Of a DNA stretch of 64,000 nucleotides, positions 20,095-28,621 are shown piece after piece. The translations under genes were made by a program, and so were the position numbers. The stretch comes from Shimia litoralis. GTDB lineage: Bacteria > Pseudomonadota > Alphaproteobacteria > Rhodobacterales > Rhodobacteraceae. The notes under the pieces are model-generated. The model saw nothing but the letters and a program-made list of their open reading frames with translations, did no database searches and was not told the origin of the DNA. Where the stretch lies: assembly GCF_005518135.1 (NCBI RefSeq), contig NZ_SULI01000001.1, positions 248,001-312,000 of the forward strand. The letters are read 5' to 3'. How positions within the stretch are numbered: the first letter of the stretch is position 1; every line of letters starts with the position of its first letter.

Positions 20095-21060
20095 ATGAAG
20101 ATGGCAGATCACGGATATGAAGACGGTCGGCTTGATCTACCGTTTGTGGGTATTTCGACATTTGGCAAGCGGACATATGTTCAGGATTGGAATAATCTAG
20201 AGGCGGATGTCTGTGTGATGGGGGCGCCGTTTGATTTCGGAACCCAGTGGCGTAGCGGCGCGCGCTTTGGTCCGCGTGGGGTCCGCGAGGCGTCAACACT
20301 TTTTAGTTTTGGCCATGCCGGGGCATACGATCACGAAGATGATGCCACGTATCTGCCAGCCGATGTACGTATCGTTGATATCGGGGATGCCGATATCGTG
20401 CACACCGATACCCAGAAAAGCCACGCCAATATCGAAACCGGCGTGCGCGCCATTTTGAAGGCTGGCGCTTTGCCGGTGGTGATTGGGGGCGATCATTCGG
20501 TGAATATTCCCTGTGTGAATGCATTTGACGGACAGGGCGACATCCATATTCTGCAAATTGATGCCCATCTGGATTTTGTAGATGAACGACATGGCGTGCG
20601 GTTTGGGCACGGGAACCCAATGCGGCGTGCTGCCGAGAAACCATATGTGACTGGTTTGACCCAAGTCGGCATTCGAAATGTGTCATCAACCGCAAAGGAA
20701 GGATATGAAGCCGCCCGTTCCATGGGAAGCGACATCCTCTCCGTGCGGCAAGCACGGGCGCTTGGGCCTCAAGGGGTGATTGATCGTATTCCTGACGGTG
20801 CGCGGGTGTATGTGACAATTGATATCGACGGCTTTTGCCCGTCCATTGCGCCGGGCACAGGCACGCCAAGCCATGGCGGGTTTTTGTATTACGATGTTCT
20901 GGAAATGATGCAGTCCTTGGCGCGCGCGCATGAGGTGGTGGGGATCGATTTGGTTGAAGTCGCGCCCGACTATGATCCGACGGGTGGGACGTCTATTTTG
21001 GCGGCGCAAATATTGTTGAATACCTTGGGGTTCATTTTTCACGAGAAAAACAAAGCCTAG
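20095..21060 (+). CDS. ureohydrolase (agmatinase/arginase family)
   Basis: This metal-dependent hydrolase releases urea from a guanidino compound. From ATG 20095 the product has 321 residues. The metal ligands are intact: GGDHS (His134), DAHLD (Asp156, His158, Asp160) and DID (Asp243, Asp245). The last motif reads DIDGFCPSIAPGTGTP, with Cys248 where most family members have Asp (DxDxxDP). The substrate (agmatine, guanidinobutyrate, guanidinopropionate or guanidine) cannot be fixed by eye. AGGGGC precedes the start, and ATG 20101 is an alternative. It stands alone, divergent from an MFS transporter that could import its substrate. Confidence 0.85.
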   Translation: MKMADHGYEDGRLDLPFVGISTFGKRTYVQDWNNLEADVCVMGAPFDFGTQWRSGARFGPRGVREASTLFSFGHAGAYDHEDDATYLPADVRIVDIGDADIVHTDTQKSHANIETGVRAILKAGALPVVIGGDHSVNIPCVNAFDGQGDIHILQIDAHLDFVDERHGVRFGHGNPMRRAAEKPYVTGLTQVGIRNVSSTAKEGYEAARSMGSDILSVRQARALGPQGVIDRIPDGARVYVTIDIDGFCPSIAPGTGTPSHGGFLYYDVLEMMQSLARAHEVVGIDLVEVAPDYDPTGGTSILAAQILLNTLGFIFHEKNKA

Positions 21061-21189
21061 AGGCAGATTTTGAACACCGCTTCTGCGGATTTGGGCAAGG
21101 GATAGGTCACGTCAACCTGGGTGACGCCTTGCAGGATTTTGTAGGCGGCTTAGATTGTCGATACCTCAGCATGACAGGACATATTTGGT

Positions 21190-22233
21190 ATGAAGATGAA
21201 ACCTCTTGGCCGGACAGGAATTTCTGTCTCGGAACTTTGCCTTGGGACGATGACGTTCGGCACGCAAACTGATGAATCCGAGGCGCATGCCCAGATCGAT
21301 CTGGCCTTGGGAGCAGGCCTTAATTTTGTGGATGCGGCAGAAATGTATCCCGTCAACCCGCTGAGTGCCGAAACACAGGGGCGCACCGAAGAGATTATCG
21401 GGAACTGGTTTGAAAAGTCAGGCCGACGCGCCGATGTCATTATGGCCACCAAGCATTCGGGTGCGGGATATAAACATGTGCGGGACGGGGCACCGATTTC
21501 TGCCAAATCCATTCCCGAGGCGATTGATGGATCGCTCCGGCGTCTTAAAACCGACTATATTGATCTGTACCAGTTCCATTGGCCGAACCGCGGGTCGTAT
21601 ATGTTCCGCCAGAACTGGACATATGATCCATCAGGCCAATCGCATGCGGATACGATGGCACACATGGAAGAGACTCTTGAGGCGCTTCAACGTGAAGTCG
21701 AAAAAGGTCGTATTCGGGCGTTTGGCCTAAGCAACGAAAGCGCTTGGGGCACGTCACAATGGCTGCGTATCGCAGAGTCGAAAGGGGGACCGCGGGTCGC
21801 ATCTATCCAGAATGAATATTCATTGTTGTGCCGGATGTATGACACGGATCTGGCCGAACTGAGCGTGAATGAAGATGTTGGGTTGTTGGCGTTTTCGCCA
21901 CTTGCGACGGGATTGCTGACTGGAAAATACCAAAACAACACCATCCCCGAAGGGTCTCGAATGTCGATCGTGGATAATTTGGGTGGACGTAAAAACGCCC
22001 GAGTTTTTGACGCGGTAGCGGCGTATTTGGATATTGCCAAACGTCACGGCATTGACCCTGTGCATATGGCGATGGCCTTTACCCTGCAACGCCCGTTCAT
22101 GTGCGCGTCAATTTTTGGTGCCACCCATATCAACCAGCTCGAACATATTATTGAGGGGGCTGATCTTGTGTTGAGTTCGGAAATTCTTGCCGAGATCAAC
22201 GACGCACATCGCGCGCACCCGATGCCATACTAA
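21190..22233 (+). CDS. aldo/keto reductase (Tas-like)
   Basis: This 347-residue NADPH-dependent oxidoreductase has an (alpha/beta)8 barrel. The catalytic tetrad is visible: Asp and Tyr in FVDAAEMYP, Lys in ATKHSG, and His in YQFHWPNRG. The start LGRTGISVSELCLGTMTFG and the MYPVNP...TYDPSGQS insertions resemble E. coli Tas and the AKR11/12 branch. The physiological substrate is not predictable. ATG 21196 is an alternative start, and neither has a strong ribosome site. A perfect 14-pair hairpin follows the stop. The preceding gap of about 130 bases has no gene. Confidence 0.9.
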   Translation: MKMKPLGRTGISVSELCLGTMTFGTQTDESEAHAQIDLALGAGLNFVDAAEMYPVNPLSAETQGRTEEIIGNWFEKSGRRADVIMATKHSGAGYKHVRDGAPISAKSIPEAIDGSLRRLKTDYIDLYQFHWPNRGSYMFRQNWTYDPSGQSHADTMAHMEETLEALQREVEKGRIRAFGLSNESAWGTSQWLRIAESKGGPRVASIQNEYSLLCRMYDTDLAELSVNEDVGLLAFSPLATGLLTGKYQNNTIPEGSRMSIVDNLGGRKNARVFDAVAAYLDIAKRHGIDPVHMAMAFTLQRPFMCASIFGATHINQLEHIIEGADLVLSSEILAEINDAHRAHPMPY

Positions 22234-22251
22234 GACATCAGGCTAATTTCG

Positions 22252-22293
22252 CACATCGCACACACGCCGATCAGGTGGAGTGTGTGCGATGTG
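22252..22293 (+). terminator. long hairpin after aldo/keto reductase
   Basis: CACATCGCACACAC/GTGTGTGCGATGTG forms a perfect 14-pair stem around a 14-base loop, starting 18 bases after the stop codon. No T run follows, so termination is plausible but not certain. Confidence 0.6.
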
Positions 22294-22416
22294 GTGCGCA
22301 CGCAATCAATGCCTCGATGCGCTAGGAACTTTGATAATCCCCCGGTGAAAGCGGGACCGGACTTGCTTTGGCAGGGGGACATGGAGTAGGGCGAAAGCCA
22401 AACTTGGGGAATGCAC

Positions 22417-22890
22417 ATGGATCAGGACGTACTCGCAACTGTTGGAGCTTCAACGCCACGGCGCTGGTTTGGCGTTGGCACAATGGCTCTACTTGGTGGG
22501 CTTTTGGTCTATTTGGGGCTGGCTGTACCGCCGGCGTCTTTGGGGTGGCAGATTTTCTTGTTGGCGATGGGGGCGTTGGCATTGTGGTTGGCCGAGGCGA
22601 CCCGCAAGGCAAGTGCGCGCACCATCGAATTGACCAAAGAGGGGCTGCGAGACGACACCGGCGAAATCATTGCCCCGATTGACGAGATCGTGCGCGTGGA
22701 GCGTGGCACCTTCGCAATGAAGCCCTCACATGGGTTTGTGTTGCGCCTCAAAACACGTAGCGCCGCGCGCTGGCGGCCTGGCTTGTGGTGGGTCTTGGGC
22801 AAACGTGTGGGCGTTGGTGGCGTGGCAACGGGCGCGCACACCAAAGCGATGGCTCAAATCCTTGAAGCGCTGTTGGCTGAACGCACCTAG
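22417..22890 (+). CDS. conserved membrane protein of unknown function
   Basis: I do not recognise a named family. The 157-residue product has two adjacent hydrophobic helices (about 20-60, GTMALLGGLLVYLGLAV and WQIFLLAMGALALWLAEA), then a soluble beta-rich part with ELTKEGLRDDTGEIIAPIDEI and a C-terminal RPGLWWVLGKRVGVGGV. This resembles small PH-like membrane proteins. GGGG at about 22405 favours ATG 22417 over ATG 22411. Its last four bases overlap tail-to-tail with the end of the TadE/G-like gene on the other strand. Confidence 0.75.
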   Translation: MDQDVLATVGASTPRRWFGVGTMALLGGLLVYLGLAVPPASLGWQIFLLAMGALALWLAEATRKASARTIELTKEGLRDDTGEIIAPIDEIVRVERGTFAMKPSHGFVLRLKTRSAARWRPGLWWVLGKRVGVGGVATGAHTKAMAQILEALLAERT

Positions 22891-23438
22891 CCGTTGCTCC
22901 AGACCAACTGGGGCGCAAACCGTGGCCGCGTAAAGATAAATGTTTCGAGTGTTGTGTTCCCAATTCCGACCTGAAGAGATGGATTGAAGGTGGTGCGCGT
23001 TTCCACAAGGATCAGCGTCTCGCCATCAATCATCGTCGGTAGATCAGCCTTGATCGTGTCGATGTCACTTGCCACATATGCGGCGATGTTGCCTTTGGTT
23101 TTTGACCAGTTCAGCACGTATTTGCTGTCAGTCAAATTCCAGCTGATCACGGATACACGAAGACCCGAGGTCGCATCCGATTTGGCCAGAAGATTGAACA
23201 GACTATAGGCCCCTGACATATAGTCGTCGTCAATTGCGTTGGTTTCTCGCGACAGCATGTCAGAGACCGTAAAGGCAGCTTTTTCGGTTGCTGATCTGGT
23301 CTGGAATGCATCGAAGAATACGAACATCGCAATATAGGCCCACAATAGAAGGGGCAGGACGACGGCGACTTCGACAGCGACTGTCCCAGATGTATCATCC
23401 GAGAAACGGGCGAAATGGGCTTTGAAACGCGTGAACAT
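22887..23438 (-). CDS. TadE/TadG-like pilus assembly protein (third of three)
   Basis: This 183-residue protein starts with a short positive stretch (MFTRFKAHFARF). A single hydrophobic helix with the TadE-type signature follows (DDTSGTVAVEVAVVLPLLLW, Glu in the first helix), as in prepilin-like TadE/TadF pseudopilins. The rest is predicted to be exported. ATG 23438 lies one base after the stop of the preceding TadE-like gene, so the two are coupled. The open frame's extension to 23555 overlaps that gene and is rejected. The operon is vWA-TadG, TadE, TadE/F. No Tad secretion ATPase (tadA) or platform gene is in the window. Confidence 0.8.
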   Translation of the reverse strand: MFTRFKAHFARFSDDTSGTVAVEVAVVLPLLLWAYIAMFVFFDAFQTRSATEKAAFTVSDMLSRETNAIDDDYMSGAYSLFNLLAKSDATSGLRVSVISWNLTDSKYVLNWSKTKGNIAAYVASDIDTIKADLPTMIDGETLILVETRTTFNPSLQVGIGNTTLETFIFTRPRFAPQLVWSNG

Positions 23439-23439
23439 G

Positions 23440-23976
23440 TTATTTCGGCTCCTGTACAAAGGCCGAGATGGCAATAAGGGAAATGTCACCAGACGAGTCC
23501 TTGGTAAGCAAACCGGCCAGCCCATAGTTATTAAACATGGGTTCGTATTTCGCACACGCCCGCAGGATCATCAGCTCGTTGTCCTGGCCGGGGGTGAACG
23601 TTGTCACCGGATGGGTCTCTTCGGCGCGGTTCGTACAGTTTGTTGAATTGGACAAATCTGTCCAGTTGCGTGGGTCTTTTTGCACCATTTCCAACAACAA
23701 GTTGTTCAAACAGTCGGGGATCATCCCGGCTTCGTCGCAGATCATTACCTTGAGCTCTTGGTGAGATGGCTGAAAGCCCGTCGTAATACGCACTTCTCTA
23801 ACCGCGATGTCCAAGGACCGTTCCAGCATTGAATCCCTCAGGTTCATAATTCCCAGCTCGATAGCGGATAAGAGAAAATAGAACAGGATTGGGAACATGA
23901 TTGCGAATTCGATCGACGCATGGCCAGAGTCGTCATGCCGAAAGCGCGAGAGACGGTGAATAAATTTATGTCTCAT
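23440..23976 (-). CDS. TadE-like pseudopilin
   Basis: This 178-residue protein has the TadE N-terminus: basic start, then GHASIEFAIMFPILFYFLLSAIELGIM with the conserved Glu in the hydrophobic helix. A periplasmic domain follows with four cysteines (IC, DC, NC and AC contexts), likely disulfide-bonded. TadE-type proteins are processed by the TadV prepilin peptidase and support assembly of Flp pili or related surface structures. Its ATG overlaps the stop of the vWA gene (ATGA), and the next gene begins one base after its stop. It is the middle gene of a tight three-gene operon. Confidence 0.85.
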   Translation of the reverse strand: MRHKFIHRLSRFRHDDSGHASIEFAIMFPILFYFLLSAIELGIMNLRDSMLERSLDIAVREVRITTGFQPSHQELKVMICDEAGMIPDCLNNLLLEMVQKDPRNWTDLSNSTNCTNRAEETHPVTTFTPGQDNELMILRACAKYEPMFNNYGLAGLLTKDSSGDISLIAISAFVQEPK

Positions 23977-25784
23977 TGTGTCAACCTCAGCTGGCGGATC
24001 GAGGACGCAATGGCCGCAAACGCATCGCGAATTTCCAGACCCTCCACATCAAAATAATGGCTGGCAGAACTCGCACAGTCCTTCAGGACGGCTTGACCAC
24101 TCGACGGGGCTTCAAATCCGATGGAGAACACAATCATACCCTTGGCTTTTGCTGCGTCGCAGGCATATTTTGTGCGTAGGTTTTTGGTCGTTGAGCCGAC
24201 ACTTTTGCGCACGGCATAATACCAGTCGTCCCATGCATCATCGTCATACATCCATGGCTCGTACAGATCTTCGACGATCCATTCTAACGTCGTGTATGCA
24301 TAGAGGTCTTCGTATGACAGAAGCTTGGCTTCACCGGGCTCGTCGATGGTTTCAATGGTCTTGACTGTTTTATAGCGTTTGCACGATCCGTTCCGCTTGT
24401 AGGATTTACAGACACGGGTGCTCACAGTTTCCTCATAGACACCTTCTCCGTACGCATGGTCTTCCCATGTGTCGGTTGTGGGCCAGTAAAACAATGGCTC
24501 GTCATAGACGCCGTCGTTATCCTCGTCATATTCATCAAGCCCGACGTAGACCGAATAAATCTCTTCTTGGTCGTTCCACCAAATATTTGATTCTCCGGTG
24601 CGAAAGTCGTCATGGATGTAATACTGTGACGTGTTTTGCCCATCGGTCATCAACACGATGACTTTCAACGAGTCACCGCTGTCAAAATCAAACGGACGGA
24701 TAGCAAACTCTGTCGGCACATGACTTTCGCCAGACATTTTGGCGATCACCGGACGCAACTTGGGGTCAAGCAATGCAGCGCCCCATTTCATGCCGATGTC
24801 GATGGATGTGTTTCCACCCGCCCAAAGGTTCGTGATGAACGACTTGAGAGCGGTCGAGTTCTTTTGCATGATCATCATTTCGCGGCGCGAGTCATCCTCG
24901 CACACCGGACTGGGGACCAGATGTTTCGGATCGTTGTCACGTCCGTCGCTATCATTCCATGGATCAAAGTGCATGGAATGCTGGTACTCGGCCTGAGGGT
25001 ACACAGCCGTTGATTTGTAATCATCGCTCTCGAAGTTGATACAGCGTGAATACTGCGGCTGTTGCCCGCGATTGGAGGTCAAGCTTGTCACTTCTTCATC
25101 TGGGTCAACCACCTGTGCAGGGTTTCCTGTCGGGCTGACATAAAGCCACTTAAAGAACTCTTCAGGTGCAGAAACCTGTGTGGCATAGGGCACGATGGAA
25201 ATGGACAACCTACCGTCATCAGTATTTTCGTCCATCGTGGTGATAAATTCTTTGGCGGCTGTTTTCAGATTGGTTAACCGGCTGTTGCTGCCCATTGACC
25301 CGGATACATCAAGAACCATCGAGATTTCGACATCTCCGATGCGTTCTTCTGCAGTACCGGATGCAGGCATGCTGAGGGTATCAATGCCAACCATTTTCAT
25401 AAACATTGTGTCGACGGATCCGGTCGCGGTCGCCGTGACCGTCCGGTAATTCAATCCTTTGTCGACCGTGACCTCGCCAAGCGTATCTGTCAGGCCGGAC
25501 TTGTTGAAATAGTCGTTGACCACGGTCTTGGGGTCTTGCTTTTGATCCAAGTCCGCAGCGGCAAGAACCGCCCGATCAAGTGTGTGCTGCATCTTGGTGC
25601 GCGTCACTTCGCTGTTCATCACATCAATCGCGATCCCGCCGATCATAAGGATCAGTAGGAAAATGAAGACTGCAAAGCCCACAATCGCACCGTCTTCGCT
25701 TTTGGCGAACTGTCTGACCCAGCCAATGGCGGGTCTGTTTGTGGCATCTTGCTCGATGTGTGTGGCTGTATCCGACACTTGCAT
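23973..25784 (-). CDS. TadG-like protein with von Willebrand factor A domain
   Basis: This 603-residue protein has one N-terminal transmembrane helix (about 32-56) after a GAIVGFAVFIF segment of the TadE/G kind, then a long periplasmic part. The vWA domain begins at about 150 with an intact MIDAS motif DVSGSMGS (Asp159, Ser161, Ser163) and contains VIVLMTDGQNTS. Inserted in it is an acidic stretch with a calcium-loop-like DEDNDGVYDE (420-429) and a second NDSDGRDND. The start ATG 25784 has GAGGGAC six bases upstream; extension to 25811 is possible. It is first of three coupled genes and probably surface-associated. Confidence 0.82.
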   Translation of the reverse strand: MQVSDTATHIEQDATNRPAIGWVRQFAKSEDGAIVGFAVFIFLLILMIGGIAIDVMNSEVTRTKMQHTLDRAVLAAADLDQKQDPKTVVNDYFNKSGLTDTLGEVTVDKGLNYRTVTATATGSVDTMFMKMVGIDTLSMPASGTAEERIGDVEISMVLDVSGSMGSNSRLTNLKTAAKEFITTMDENTDDGRLSISIVPYATQVSAPEEFFKWLYVSPTGNPAQVVDPDEEVTSLTSNRGQQPQYSRCINFESDDYKSTAVYPQAEYQHSMHFDPWNDSDGRDNDPKHLVPSPVCEDDSRREMMIMQKNSTALKSFITNLWAGGNTSIDIGMKWGAALLDPKLRPVIAKMSGESHVPTEFAIRPFDFDSGDSLKVIVLMTDGQNTSQYYIHDDFRTGESNIWWNDQEEIYSVYVGLDEYDEDNDGVYDEPLFYWPTTDTWEDHAYGEGVYEETVSTRVCKSYKRNGSCKRYKTVKTIETIDEPGEAKLLSYEDLYAYTTLEWIVEDLYEPWMYDDDAWDDWYYAVRKSVGSTTKNLRTKYACDAAKAKGMIVFSIGFEAPSSGQAVLKDCASSASHYFDVEGLEIRDAFAAIASSIRQLRLTQ

Positions 25785-26109
25785 TTTACGTCCCTCGCTT
25801 GGCGCTTCCAAGAAAAGAGGTTTGCTCTAAACGTATCGCGCCACGGTCTTACTGCCGCGCAATTGGGGCGGAACTTGGGCAAAACTGGTGCACTAATCGG
25901 GCTATTAATAAGAGGTTAATGGTATTTGCGCGCATTTGTGTACAATGCCTTGTTGGTCGCGTGATTGTTTCTGTCCGACCCTTGATTTGCCTAATTATTG
26001 TGCGAAGTGTGAAAAACCCCTTCGTCCTCATGGAATAATAGGTCATAGGGGAGGGGAGAGCTTCGAATGCGGCGTTGAGTCGCAATATCTGCTTGTCGGG
26101 AGGACAATG
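25785..26109. other. intergenic region between tadG-like and gdh genes
   Basis: This 325-base divergent promoter region is AT-richer than its surroundings. I see no gene; short open frames through it lack ribosome sites and are in the leader of gdh. GGGAGG at 26099-26103 is the gdh ribosome site. Confidence 0.5.
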
Positions 26110-27540
26110 ATGAGCATTCAAAAAGAACCGAGTTTCCGTGAAAGTGTGGATTTGATGTTCAATCGCGCTGTAGCGAAGATGGATCTTCCGCCGGGGCTAG
26201 AACAGAAAATCCGAGTTTGTAATGCCACCTATACTGTCCGTTTCGGCGTACGCTTGCGGGGCGAAATTCAGACATTCACAGGGTACCGGTCGGTGCACTC
26301 TGAACACAAAGAACCTGTCAAAGGCGGAATTCGCTTTGCGGTTGGGGTTAATCAGGACGAAGTCGAAGCGCTTGCCGCGTTGATGACCTATAAGTGTGCC
26401 CTTGTCGAAGCGCCCTTTGGAGGGTCAAAAGGCGGGCTGAGGATTGACCCCAAGCAGTACGATGAACACGAACTAGAGCGGATCACGCGCCGTTTTGCCT
26501 ATGAGCTGGCCAAGCGTGATCTTATTCATCCGTCGCAGAACGTGCCTGCACCCGATATGGGCACAGGCGAGCGTGAAATGGCATGGATTGCCGATCAATA
26601 TGCTCGCATGAACACCACGGATATCAATGCGATTGCGTGTGTGACAGGTAAACCACTGAATGCGGGTGGGATTTCCGGACGGGTCGAAGCGACGGGGCGA
26701 GGTGTTCAATACGCTCTCAGAGAGTTCTTCCGTGATGTCCGTGACGTCGAAAAAACGGGTCTCAGTGGCACGCTTGATGGCAAGCGGGTCATCGTACAGG
26801 GACTTGGAAACGTGGGCTATCACGCTGCCAAATTCCTGAGCGAAGAAGATGGGGCTATCATTACAGGTATCATCTAATGGGATGGTGGCTTGTATAACGA
26901 GGCCGGTCTTGATGTAGAGGCCGTACGTGCCTGGATCGGCAAAAATGGCGGCGTCAAAGGCTTTCCCGACGCGATCCATGCGCCGGATGGGGCGGTGCTT
27001 CTGGAAGAAGACTGTGACATTTTGATTCCTGCCGCCCTTGAGGGGGTGATCAATCTAAGCAATGCCGAGCGGGTCAAAGCCCCTTTGATCATCGAGGCGG
27101 CGAATGGGCCGATTACGGCAGGTGCGGATGATATCTTGCGCGTCAAGGGCACGGTGATCATCCCCGATATGTATGCCAATGCCGGCGGCGTAACAGTGTC
27201 ATACTTTGAGTGGGTCAAAAACTTGTCCCACATCAGATTTGGCCGGATGCAACGCCGTCAGGAAGAAGCGCGCCATCAACTTGTTGTGGATGAACTGCAG
27301 AAAATCTCGGAGTCGATGGGCAACAAGTACACTTTGTCGGATCGCTTTAAGCAGAAGTATCTGCGGGGGGCCGATGAATTGGAATTGGTCCGGTCGGGCT
27401 TGGATGACACGATGCGTATTGCCTATCAATCAATGCGCGATGTCTGGCATGAACGCGGCGATGTCGAAGACCTGCGCACCGCGGCCTATCTGGTATCGAT
27501 TGAAAAAGTCGCGGCCAGCTATCGCGCCAAAGGTCTCTGA
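26110..27540 (+). pseudogene. gdhA: Glu/Leu/Phe/Val-type glutamate dehydrogenase, interrupted by one in-frame stop
   Basis: Read through, this is a complete 476-residue glutamate dehydrogenase, interconverting glutamate and 2-oxoglutarate plus ammonia. It has KGGIRF (Lys71), MTYK (95), PFGGSKGG (Lys107) and the NAD-fold GLGNVGYHAAKFL. Codon 256 (26875-26877) is TAA, between ITGII and WDGGLYNEAG. The frame is unchanged on both sides, and no other damage is seen. One G-to-T change in a GAA codon would explain it, because Glu is expected there (IIE-type). The stop cuts off most of the nucleotide-binding domain and all of the C-terminus. Start ATG 26110 follows GGGAGG. Alternatives are a sequencing error or readthrough. 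Confidence 0.85.
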
Positions 27541-27544
27541 AACG

Positions 27545-28117
27545 ATGGCAGAGTGCAAAATCTCTTGCCAGTGCGGCACCCTTACGGGGGTGCTGCACGA
27601 TGTGTCGCCAAAATCGGGATCGCGCGCGATTTGTTATTGCAAAGACTGTCAGGCCTTTGCCAGATATCTTGGTTCCGCCGAGCTTCTTGAAGAGTCGGGC
27701 GGCACGGATATTTATCAAACCCTGCCATCCAAAGTGACCTTTGAAACAGGCCAAGAGCATCTCGCGTGTTTGCGGTTATCCCCAAAGGGCTTGCTGAGGT
27801 GGTATGCTTCTTGTTGCGATACACCCTTGGGGAATACGCTATCGTCACCGCGTGTCAGAATGGTGGGTGTTCTGACCAAATGCATCAGCGATCCAGAAGC
27901 GTTGGGTCCTGTTCAGGCCATGGTCAACACATCCGGTGCGTCGGGTGAACCCGTTGAGGAAACCGGCCGTCGCCAAGTTATATTCGCCTTTTTGAAGCGC
28001 CAGATCGGCGCGATGTTGCGGCGCGATCACCAAACGCCCTTTTTTGATACATCGGGTGCGCTGGTTGTGACCCCCAAAGTTCTGACCAAAGAGGAACGGC
28101 AGGCCGCCACGCCTTGA
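27545..28117 (+). CDS. GFA-like zinc-binding protein (DUF6151 type)
   Basis: This 190-residue protein has the CxC/CxxC layout of the glutathione-dependent formaldehyde-activating (GFA/CENP-V) fold: ISCQCGTL (near 8-15), CYCKDCQAF (near 30-38) and ASCCDTPLGN (near 92-101), probable Zn ligands. The family name DUF6151 is my best recollection. Its catalytic function is unknown; glutathione or formaldehyde activity should not be assumed. The ATG lies four bases after the gdh stop, so the gene was coupled to gdh. It remains intact although gdh is interrupted. Confidence 0.75.
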   Translation: MAECKISCQCGTLTGVLHDVSPKSGSRAICYCKDCQAFARYLGSAELLEESGGTDIYQTLPSKVTFETGQEHLACLRLSPKGLLRWYASCCDTPLGNTLSSPRVRMVGVLTKCISDPEALGPVQAMVNTSGASGEPVEETGRRQVIFAFLKRQIGAMLRRDHQTPFFDTSGALVVTPKVLTKEERQAATP

Positions 28118-28242
28118 CCGGCGGCCAGAGATGGTTTTGGGGCAGGGGGGGCTTTGTCTCTAATTGTAAGAGGTGGGGTTGCAGGGCCGTGCGCATCCTG
28201 ACATTTATAGACACTGCCTCTTGCTGCGAAAGGTAATCTCGG

Positions 28243-28542
28243 ATGCGTATTCTCGTAATTTCTGCTTTGGTTGGCGCCACCGCATTGGCCACGCCCGTAT
28301 TGGCCGGCAAAAAAGAGGACTGTCAACTTCAGGCCGATATTGTCAATCGCGCCACTGAGTTGCGTCTGGAGCGGACAAGCCAGCAAAAAGCGCTGGAAAT
28401 CATGACCTCTGGCGATGACGCCGTGGCCGAAAAATACCTTGGGGCAGTGCCGCATCTGGTTGACTGGATCTATTCGCTCAAGCGCAAAGACCTCAAGCTT
28501 GAGCCGGGCAAATCCTATCTTGATGCCTGCCTCGCGCAATAA
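28243..28542 (+). CDS. small secreted protein of unknown function
   Basis: This 99-residue protein has a clear signal peptide (MRILVISALVGATALATPVLAG, cleavage near ALA-G). The mature part of about 78 residues is helical and charged, with two cysteines (CQLQAD near the start and DACLAQ at the end) that could form one disulfide. AAAGG upstream supports the ATG. I do not recognise the family. It stands alone between the gdh cluster and dnaG, with about 80 bases before dnaG. Confidence 0.7.
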   Translation: MRILVISALVGATALATPVLAGKKEDCQLQADIVNRATELRLERTSQQKALEIMTSGDDAVAEKYLGAVPHLVDWIYSLKRKDLKLEPGKSYLDACLAQ

Positions 28543-28621
28543 TCGCCTATCCAATTTGCTGTCTTTTTCGGACCCCCGCGCGTTCTAGACAGATCGCAGC
28601 GCTGATCGGTATACTGTTTTC

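Noticed and set aside
26890-27540. Second half of glutamate dehydrogenase as a separate gene
   Set aside because: It begins with a TTG inside the conserved domain, with no ribosome site, and is in frame with the first half. It is the broken C-terminal part, not a gene of its own.
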